DNA of 6,334 bases from an uncultured Lachnospiraceae bacterium (GTDB lineage Bacteria > Bacillota > Clostridia > Lachnospirales > Lachnospiraceae): assembly GCA_934370915.1 (NCBI GenBank), contig CAKRNI010000146.1:1-6334 (forward strand), in the 5' to 3' direction. Positions 1-5,219 of the stretch are shown in pieces (the first letter of the stretch is position 1; each line of letters begins with the position of its first letter). Made by a program: the position numbers and the translations under genes. Under the pieces are notes generated by a model, which did no database searches, had not been told where the DNA came from, and saw nothing but the letters and a program-made list of their open reading frames with translations.

Positions 1-135
1 GTGGACCTGGATTATGTGTATAAGGTAGCGACTGAGGAACTGGGAATGGTTTATGCCAATAAGGACCAGGTCCGCTTATACAATAAGACGGAAAGCGAGT
101 ATGTAAGACAGTATGAAGACATCCCGGAACGGTAA
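1..135 (+). CDS. ftsL: FtsL-like cell division protein, C-terminal end (partial)
   Basis: Frame 1 is open from the window edge to a TAA at 133-135 and gives 44 residues ending in EYVRQYEDIPER. The 5' part lies outside the window, and the GTG at position 1 is probably an internal codon. FtsL-type proteins are small single-pass membrane proteins with an extracytoplasmic coiled coil that form the FtsL/DivIC/FtsQ division subcomplex and act on the septal transpeptidase and FtsW. What is seen here is only the tail after the coiled coil, including the phrase VATEELGMVYANKDQV, which resembles the 'A-ELGM' segment common at the end of FtsL/DivIC-type proteins. The main support is position: in Firmicutes ftsL directly precedes the first dcw PBP gene. 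Its last 23 bases overlap the longest reading of that PBP gene, which suggests coupled translation. It could also be an unnamed septum-formation-initiator relative. Confidence 0.7.
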   Translation: MDLDYVYKVATEELGMVYANKDQVRLYNKTESEYVRQYEDIPER

Positions 136-2287
136 TAATAAGAAAGTTTTTACCATGAGTATGAAAGAAAAGCTGGCGGTTACGGTTCTCGTAACGACGC
201 TGGCTTTGTTTGGTCTTGTCGTTGTTTTATACCGGATGATCAAGGATAAAAACGAAGACTATACCCAGATCGTATTGAACCAGCATTCCTCCTATGACAG
301 CCGGACGATTCCGTACCGCCGCGGTGATATTGTGGATCGGAATGGAACATATCTGGCGACCAGCGAGAAGGTCTACAGCCTGATTCTGGATCCGAATCAG
401 ATCAATCAGGATAAGGAGAATTATCTGGAACCGACGGTATCTGCCCTCTGCGAGGTGTTTGGATACGACCGCGCGGAGCTTCTGGCGACGATCTCTGCCA
501 ATGAAAATTCCTATTATGTGCCCTATGAGAAGCAGATTTCCGCGGACAAGAAGGAAGAGTTTGAAACAAAAAAGAAAGAACTGAATGATGCCTACGCGAA
601 GTCGAAGGAAGACAGCGGGAAGAAGATCAAAGGTGTCTGGTTTGAGGACGAATACCGGAGATTTTATCCGTATAACACTCTGGCCTGCAATGTTGTGGGA
701 TTTTCCTACGATAACGGAAAACAGGGAAGCGGCGGAATCGAACAGTATTACAATGACCAGCTGACAGGAACCAATGGAAGAGAGTACGGATATCTGGATG
801 ACGAGGCCAATATGGAGAAGGTCATCAAATCCGCTGAGAATGGAAATACCATCGTCTCCACTATTGATGTGAACATCCAGAGGATCGTGGAAAAATATAT
901 TGATGAGTGGATGAGCGGGATCGGAAGCAAGACGGCGGCTGTGATCGCCATGGATCCGAGAAACGGTGAGATCCTCGCCATGTCCTCCAACCGCAGATTT
1001 GATCTGAACAATCCGAGAGACTTAAGCTACGCTTATTCTCAGGAGGAGATCGCGGCTATGACGGATGAGGGCAGGATGGATGCCTGGAACCAGATGTGGA
1101 GAAATTTCTGCGTAAACGATACTTACGAGCCGGGTTCTCCTGCGAAACCGATGACGGTCGCGGCGGGACTTGAGGAAGGCGTGATCGGACAGAATGATAC
1201 ATTCCTCTGCGATGGCGGACAGGATGTGGGCGGTTACCGGATCAAGTGTTCTAATATCTACGGGCATGGAATCCTGACCTTAGAGCAGTCCCTGATGAAA
1301 TCCTGCAACGATGCAATGATGCAGATCGCGTCGAAACTTGGAATCCAGCGTTTTGCAAAGTATCAGAAACTGTTTGGAATGGGGCAGAAGACCGGGATCG
1401 ATCTTCCGGGCGAAGCTTACGGTCTGATCTACAATTCGGACAATATGGGCCCGACAGACCTCGCGGTAAACTCCTTCGGACAGAGCTACAACTGTACAAT
1501 GATCCAGATGGCGGCAGCATTCGCCTCTGTCATCAACGGCGGCTCCTACTATGAACCCCATGTGGTAAAGCAGATCTTAAACGATCAGGGGTCCGTCGTG
1601 AAAAAAATCGAACCGAATCTGGTGCGGGAGACGGTCTCCCAGTCCACCAGTGATTTTATCAGACACGCTCTGTTTATGACTGTAGACGATGAGGAAGGAA
1701 CCGGTAAGGCGGGCCGGGTTGCCGGATACAAGGTCGGCGGAAAGACGGGAACGGCGGAGAAGCTTCCGCGTTCCGCGCACAACTATCTCGTATCCTTCTG
1801 TGGATTTGCGCCGGCGGATGACCCGCAGCTTCTTGTCTATGTGATCCTCGATACCCCGAATCTTCCGGGAAAAGAGCAGGCACACAGCACCTTCGCAACA
1901 GAGGTCTTCCAGAAGATCATGGCGGAAGCGCTTCCCTACTTAAATGTGTTCCCGGATACGGATACGACGACGGAGGACGCAGGTCTTGCGGACCAGAGTG
2001 AGGGAATCACAAACAACAATGAGGGCGGATTGGAACCTGGAACCGGAGAGACCGAGGTGGAGACTGAGGCACCGACGGATGCGGAAGGAAATGTGATCCA
2101 GACGGAGCCTGCGCCGGAGGAAGAAGTGATTCCGTATGATGATGGTCTTGGACTGCCGGATAACATGCCGTCCGACGGATCGGGATCCGCGGAGGAGAGC
2201 GCGGGTGAGGCCCAGAGCATGGAAGCGGTTCAGGAGACAGAGACTCTGGAAAACGGAGCGGAGGAGACAACGCAGGCCGCGCAGTGA
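113..2287 (+). CDS. pbpB: Class B penicillin-binding protein (FtsI/PBP2B-type transpeptidase) with acidic C-terminal tail
   Basis: A D,D-transpeptidase that crosslinks peptidoglycan outside the membrane; by position after ftsL it is the likely septal enzyme. In order: short basic cytoplasmic tail, one membrane anchor (about residues 21-40), the dimerisation/pedestal domain starting with RRGDIVDRNG (69-78), and the transpeptidase domain (about 270-612). All three active-site motifs are present: S342-P-A-K345, S397-C-N399 and K544-T-G-T547. The Pro after the catalytic Ser is unusual. The pedestal has a Lys/Glu-rich insert (about 139-173), some 19 residues longer than in the second PBP. Residues 614-724 form a low-complexity tail with about 31 Asp/Glu and no Lys/Arg; no PASTA domain is seen. 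Four cysteines (333, 366, 379, 398) match the second PBP in spacing. The start is uncertain: ATG 113 is the first possible one (in-frame stop at 104-106) and overlaps ftsL; ATG 155 or 161 would avoid overlap. No start has a strong ribosome site. I kept 113 because the KVFT-MKEKL segment looks like a conserved cytoplasmic tail. The symbol rests on synteny. Confidence 0.93.
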   Translation: MKTSRNGNNKKVFTMSMKEKLAVTVLVTTLALFGLVVVLYRMIKDKNEDYTQIVLNQHSSYDSRTIPYRRGDIVDRNGTYLATSEKVYSLILDPNQINQDKENYLEPTVSALCEVFGYDRAELLATISANENSYYVPYEKQISADKKEEFETKKKELNDAYAKSKEDSGKKIKGVWFEDEYRRFYPYNTLACNVVGFSYDNGKQGSGGIEQYYNDQLTGTNGREYGYLDDEANMEKVIKSAENGNTIVSTIDVNIQRIVEKYIDEWMSGIGSKTAAVIAMDPRNGEILAMSSNRRFDLNNPRDLSYAYSQEEIAAMTDEGRMDAWNQMWRNFCVNDTYEPGSPAKPMTVAAGLEEGVIGQNDTFLCDGGQDVGGYRIKCSNIYGHGILTLEQSLMKSCNDAMMQIASKLGIQRFAKYQKLFGMGQKTGIDLPGEAYGLIYNSDNMGPTDLAVNSFGQSYNCTMIQMAAAFASVINGGSYYEPHVVKQILNDQGSVVKKIEPNLVRETVSQSTSDFIRHALFMTVDDEEGTGKAGRVAGYKVGGKTGTAEKLPRSAHNYLVSFCGFAPADDPQLLVYVILDTPNLPGKEQAHSTFATEVFQKIMAEALPYLNVFPDTDTTTEDAGLADQSEGITNNNEGGLEPGTGETEVETEAPTDAEGNVIQTEPAPEEEVIPYDDGLGLPDNMPSDGSGSAEESAGEAQSMEAVQETETLENGAEETTQAAQ

Positions 2288-2319
2288 TGTGCTGACGGTT
2301 GAGCCATGTGGTGATTTAT

Positions 2320-2376
2320 ATTTGTGCAGAAAAATGTGCTGCAAGCTTGCTTGCATAAGCGTTTTCCTGCACAAAT
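2320..2376 (+). repeat. Large near-perfect palindrome / stem-loop
   Basis: The arms ATTTGTGCAG (2320-2329) and CTGCACAAAT (2367-2376) are perfect inverse complements. After one A/C mismatch (2330/2366) AAAA pairs with TTTT, then U-G, G-C and U-G follow. A small internal loop leads to an inner perfect stem TGCAAGC (2340-2346) / GCTTGCA (2349-2355). In total about 24 pairs span 57 bases. No T-run follows (next bases TTAGTATATA), so it does not look like an intrinsic terminator. It lies in the spacer between the first PBP gene and the ykgJ-like gene. Possible roles are an RNA processing or stability element, or a copy of a dispersed palindromic repeat of the REP or MITE kind; the sequence alone does not decide. 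Confidence 0.75.
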
Positions 2377-2402
2377 TAGTATATAGGGTAACTGTTGCCA
2401 TG

Positions 2403-2440
2403 CATCTGGAAGAAGCTGCCGGTGGCAGGTTCTGCAGATG
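2403..2440 (+). repeat. Second stem-loop in the ykgJ leader
   Basis: CATCTG (2403-2408) pairs with CAGATG (2435-2440), AGAA (2411-2414) with TTCT (2430-2433), and CTGCC (2416-2420) with GGCAG (2424-2428). That makes 15 pairs around a GGT triloop, interrupted by a small asymmetric loop (GA versus G) and one G/G mismatch. It starts 27 bases after the large palindrome and ends 43 bases before the ykgJ-like start codon. No T-run follows. Together the two elements make most of the 196-base spacer able to fold as RNA. No promoter with good -35 and -10 boxes was found in this spacer, so the ykgJ-like gene is probably read through from upstream. Confidence 0.6.
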
Positions 2441-2483
2441 AGGGTGCTGAACAATTCCATATGTGAAATAATAGGAGAAGATC

Positions 2484-3161
2484 ATGAACAGAGAGATGGA
2501 TATGACAGAGGTTTCCGACGGAAAACTCTATGGTCTGGAGGATATGGTAAAGGCAGACTGCGCCGGATGCGAAGGCTGCCATGCCTGCTGTACCGGGATG
2601 GGAACCTCAGTGGTTCTCGATCCCTTTGACGCGTACCGCATGACGGTGGGGACAGGGAAGACCTTTGAGGCGCTTCTTGCAGGACCGTTGGAATTGAATG
2701 TGGTGGACGGGATCATTCTCCCGAATCTCAGGATGACGGGGAAGGACGAAGCCTGTTCCTTTCTTGATGAGAATGGACGGTGTACGATCCATGCGTACCG
2801 GCCGGGGGTCTGCCGCCTGTTTCCGCTTGGAAGGATCTACGAGGACGGCGGCTTCAAATACTTTTTACAGGTCTATGAATGTGCGAAGGAAACCCGTACC
2901 AAGGTGAAGGTAAAGAAGTGGATCGATATGCCGGAGCCGAAGCGTTATGATGAGTTTGTCTGTACCTGGCATTATTTTTTAAAGGATCTGGAGCGGGTGA
3001 TCGGGAAAGACACGTCAGGTCAGGCGGCGAAGACTGTGAGTCTTTATCTGATCAGACAATTTTATCTTCTTCCTTATAATAAGGAAGAGGAGTTTTACCC
3101 GCAGTTTGAAGAGAGAATGACCGGAGCCAGGAGAGCGCTGGCGGGATTCCTTGCAATGTAA
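2484..3161 (+). CDS. YkgJ-type cysteine cluster protein (CxxCxxCC family)
   Basis: A 225-residue protein with no signal peptide or membrane segment, so probably cytoplasmic. It has ten cysteines: C26, C29, C32, C35, C36 (a CxxCxxCxxCC run), C91, C100, C110, C133 and C160. The N-terminal run, followed by CSFLDENGRC, YRPGVCRLFP and a later YEC, is the pattern of the YkgJ/CxxCxxCC family, whose members are thought to bind a metal, zinc or an Fe-S cluster; the biochemical role is generally unknown. The C-terminal part (about 135-225) is charged and ends in a likely helix, and I recognise no second domain. The start is well supported: AGGAG at 2473-2477 lies 6 bases before the ATG. It sits between two PBP genes, 196 bases after the first and 106 bases before the second, so it is not tightly packed like a core dcw gene. 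A link to wall synthesis is inference from position only. Confidence 0.88.
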   Translation: MNREMDMTEVSDGKLYGLEDMVKADCAGCEGCHACCTGMGTSVVLDPFDAYRMTVGTGKTFEALLAGPLELNVVDGIILPNLRMTGKDEACSFLDENGRCTIHAYRPGVCRLFPLGRIYEDGGFKYFLQVYECAKETRTKVKVKKWIDMPEPKRYDEFVCTWHYFLKDLERVIGKDTSGQAAKTVSLYLIRQFYLLPYNKEEEFYPQFEERMTGARRALAGFLAM

Positions 3162-3239
3162 GAGTTCACAGCAACGATCCATGATTGATTTTTATGGATT
3201 TTCGTGCATGAGAAAATGAGAAGTCCCGTATATTAATTA

Positions 3240-3266
3240 CCAAGACTTTTGAGATAAAGGTTTTGG
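3240..3266 (+). promoter_or_regulatory. Hairpin that could cover the ribosome binding site of the second PBP gene
   Basis: CCAAGACTTT (3240-3249) can pair with AAAGGTTTTGG (3256-3266): four pairs CCAA/TTGG, a G-U, A-U and C-G, a one-base bulge (G3259), then TTT/AAA, closed by a six-base loop TGAGAT. The paired 3' arm contains the presumed ribosome site AAAGG (3256-3260), 7 bases before the ATG at 3268. If it folds, initiation would be reduced until the stem is opened, for example by transit of ribosomes, a factor or temperature. The stem is AT-rich with a bulge, so stability is modest and it may be chance. Confidence 0.35.
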
Positions 3267-3267
3267 A

Positions 3268-5001
3268 ATGACGGAATTTCTGACATATCACAGAAAGAAG
3301 CTTGTGATCGTTTTTCTGATCTCGGCGTTTCTGATGACGGGGCTGTGTGGACAGCTGGGGTTTCTGATGATCGCGAGATCAGATCACTACAGAAAGATGG
3401 CAGATGAGCTTCATGAGAGGGAGAGGACCATCAAGGCTGCCAGAGGCGAGATCGTGGACCGGAACGGCACCGTGATCGCTGCGAACCGGACGGTCTGCAC
3501 CGTGTCTGTGATCCATAATCAGATAAAGGAACCGGAGAAGGTGATCCGGGAGCTGATGCGCATCCTGGAGATTCCGGAGGCGGAAGTCCGGAAAAAGGTA
3601 GAAAAGTGGTCCTCCAGAGAGATCATCTGCACGAATGTTGAGAAGACGCTTGGGGATGAGATCATGAACCTCGGACTTTCCGGTGTGAAAGTTGATGAGG
3701 ATTATAAGAGATATTACCCCTACGGGAGTCTGGCATCGAAGGTTCTTGGCTTTACAGGGGCGGACAATCAGGGGATCATTGGCCTGGAGGTCATGTATGA
3801 AAAGTACTTGAAGGGCAGAGATGGACTGATCCTGACACTTTCCGATGCAAAGGGCACGGAACTGCAGAATGCTGCGGAGGAGCGGGTGGAGCCGGTTCCC
3901 GGGAATAACCTGACTGTGAGTCTCGACGTCAATATCCAGAAGTATGCGGAGCAGGCGGCTTACGAGGTCATGGAGAAGAAAGGTGCGAAGGCGGTTTCTG
4001 TGATCGTCATGGATCCCCGGAATGGTGAGATCTACGCCATGGTGAATGCACCGGAATTCGATCTGAATGCCCCGTTTCGTTTAAATCTGGACAGCGGCGA
4101 GCTCACTGGGGGCAAGCTTCAGGACGCGAGAAATAAAATGTGGCGGAACCGCTGCATCAACGATACCTACGAGCCCGGTTCCACATTTAAGATCATCACT
4201 GCCGCGGCGGGACTGGAGGCGGGAGTGGTCCATCTGGACGATAAGTTCTCCTGCCCGGGCTTCAGGATCGTCGAAGACCGGAAGATTCGCTGCCATAAGG
4301 TCGGCGGACATGGCAGCGAGACATTTCTTCAGGGCACGATGAATTCCTGCAATCCGGTGTTTATCGATGTCGGGGCGAGACTGGGAGTGGATTCGTTCTA
4401 TCATTATTTCGAGCAGTTCGGACTTCTGGGAAAGACTGGGATCGATCTTCCCGGAGAGGCGGCGACGATCATGCACAAAAAGGAAAATATGGGACTTGTG
4501 GAGCTTGCAACCGTCTCCTTCGGGCAGTCCTTTCAGATCACGCCGATCCAGCTCATCACGACGGCTTCCTCCATCATAAACGGGGGACGGCGGATCACGC
4601 CTCATTTTGCCATGCAGGTGGAGAGCGCGGATGGAACGCTTTACCGGACCTTCACCTATCCGGAGCGGACGGGAGTCGTATCGGAATCCACCAGCGGGAC
4701 CATGCGGTATCTATTGGAGCAGGTGGTGGCGGAAGGAAGCGGAAAGCGGGCAAAGCTTCCCGGTTACCGGATCGGTGGGAAGACGGCGACATCGGAGAAG
4801 CTGCCGAGAAGCTTAAAGAAGTATATTTCTTCCTTCTTAGGGTTTGCCCCCGCGGATGATCCGCAGGTCATCGCGCTGATCACCATCGATGAGCCGGTGG
4901 GGATCTATTACGGCGGAACCATCGCGGCACCGGTGGTGGCAGATATCTTTTCCAATATCCTGCCATACCTGGATATCGCGCCGGTTCCGGAGTCGGATTG
5001 A
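3268..5001 (+). CDS. spoVD: Class B penicillin-binding protein, SpoVD-like transpeptidase
   Basis: A 577-residue peptidoglycan D,D-transpeptidase. Domains in order: short cytoplasmic start, one membrane anchor (about 12-34), a heptad-like charged segment (about 38-56), the pedestal domain opening with RGEIVDRNG (59-67), and the transpeptidase domain (about 235-570). Active-site motifs are S305-T-F-K308, S360-C-N362 and K505-T-A-T508; the third motif has Ala instead of the usual Gly. No C-terminal PASTA domain is seen, unlike B. subtilis SpoVD. Position after the first dcw PBP matches spoVD. C342 and C361 lie 19 residues apart, with the second inside the SxN motif, as in the redox-active pair of SpoVD as I recall it (C332/C351). 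The protein shares many short blocks with the first PBP (NDTYEPGS, TGIDLPGEA, EKLPRS, FAPADDPQ), so the two are tandem paralogues. The ATG has AAAGG 7 bases upstream. It may serve vegetative or spore-wall synthesis; the sequence cannot say which. Confidence 0.93.
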   Translation: MTEFLTYHRKKLVIVFLISAFLMTGLCGQLGFLMIARSDHYRKMADELHERERTIKAARGEIVDRNGTVIAANRTVCTVSVIHNQIKEPEKVIRELMRILEIPEAEVRKKVEKWSSREIICTNVEKTLGDEIMNLGLSGVKVDEDYKRYYPYGSLASKVLGFTGADNQGIIGLEVMYEKYLKGRDGLILTLSDAKGTELQNAAEERVEPVPGNNLTVSLDVNIQKYAEQAAYEVMEKKGAKAVSVIVMDPRNGEIYAMVNAPEFDLNAPFRLNLDSGELTGGKLQDARNKMWRNRCINDTYEPGSTFKIITAAAGLEAGVVHLDDKFSCPGFRIVEDRKIRCHKVGGHGSETFLQGTMNSCNPVFIDVGARLGVDSFYHYFEQFGLLGKTGIDLPGEAATIMHKKENMGLVELATVSFGQSFQITPIQLITTASSIINGGRRITPHFAMQVESADGTLYRTFTYPERTGVVSESTSGTMRYLLEQVVAEGSGKRAKLPGYRIGGKTATSEKLPRSLKKYISSFLGFAPADDPQVIALITIDEPVGIYYGGTIAAPVVADIFSNILPYLDIAPVPESD

Positions 5002-5039
5002 TTTTTGCCGATTTTTGGCCTTTGTATCAAATGTTCTGA

Positions 5040-5068
5040 TTGATTATTAAGGGAAAAGGACGTATACT
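5040..5068 (+). promoter_or_regulatory. Sigma-A type promoter for mraY and downstream genes
   Basis: TTGATT (5040-5045) and TATACT (5063-5068) are separated by exactly 17 bases. They match the TTGACA/TATAAT consensus at 4 and 5 of 6 positions. The site lies in an AT-rich stretch just after the second PBP gene. Transcription would start near 5075 and give a leader of about 145 bases before mraY. It would let mraY and murD be expressed independently of the division genes upstream. No convincing terminator separates it from the upstream gene, so read-through is also likely. Confidence 0.6.
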
Positions 5069-5096
5069 ATTTACGCTATGAAATGTTGTCAGGCGG

Positions 5097-5129
5097 CAGC
5101 TGTGGCAGCTGTGGGAGCGCCAGAGGCGC
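5097..5129 (+). repeat. Two adjacent triloop hairpins in the mraY leader
   Basis: CAGCTG (5097-5102) and CAGCTG (5106-5111) flank TGG; because CAGCTG is its own inverse complement the pair is at once a direct and an inverted repeat. Five bases later GCGCC (5117-5121) pairs with GGCGC (5125-5129) around AGA. Both have three-base loops and GC-rich stems. No T-run follows, so they are not terminators. They lie about 20 to 55 bases after the predicted transcription start and could stabilise the 5' end of the mraY message or bind a factor. Confidence 0.45.
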
Positions 5130-5180
5130 GGAATGGCTGGCTTTCATGGTGCTGTCGGAAGACGGCATGTCAATTTACAT

Positions 5181-5213
5181 AGGAAGTATGAGGTGCAGCA
5201 GGAAAATATGAGG
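5181..5213 (+). promoter_or_regulatory. Duplicated ribosome site / ATG unit before mraY
   Basis: AGGAAGTATGAGG (5181-5193) recurs as AGGAAAATATGAGG (5200-5213). Each copy holds a purine-rich site, an ATG and a following GAGG. The first ATG (5188) opens a seven-codon reading frame, MRCSRKI, stopping at TGA 5209-5211. That stop overlaps the second ATG (5208) in an ATGA arrangement. The second ATG is in frame with mraY. The GAGG at 5210-5213 lies 6 bases before ATG 5220, the start chosen for mraY. Initiation may use more than one of these sites. Confidence 0.35.
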
Positions 5214-5219
5214 TTTGGC

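Noticed and set aside
2466..2472. AATAAT-like -10 box just before the ykgJ-like gene
   Set aside because: There is no -35 box at suitable distance, and transcription from it would begin too close to or beyond the ribosome site.
1940..2485. Open frame of 181 codons on the minus strand over the PBP tail and the spacer
   Set aside because: It is antisense to the acidic-tail coding region, has low-complexity Arg/Leu/Ser composition and no known motif. The spacer part is explained by the stem-loops.
3177..3202. ATCCAT/ATGGAT hairpin followed by TTTT after the ykgJ-like gene as a terminator
   Set aside because: The stem is only six AT-rich pairs with an 11-base loop and a run of four T, too weak for an intrinsic terminator.
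3229..3234. TATATT as a -10 box for the second PBP gene
   Set aside because: No acceptable -35 box lies 16-18 bases upstream and there is no extended -10 TG.
4081..4605. Open frame of 174 codons on the minus strand inside the second PBP gene
   Set aside because: It lies fully inside a strongly supported gene, its product is Arg-rich without recognisable motifs, and it looks like a codon-bias shadow.
4986..5007. Small TCCG/CGGA hairpin plus TTTTT at the end of the second PBP gene as a terminator
   Set aside because: A four-pair stem overlapping the stop codon is too weak; the T stretch and a nearby GATTTTTG repeat are probably just AT-rich spacer.
5133..5219. Longer mraY start at ATG 5133 giving a 351-residue protein
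   Set aside because: The extra residues are hydrophilic, unlike MraY N-termini, and are encoded partly by repeat-like leader DNA. The normal family length fits a start at 5220 or 5208.
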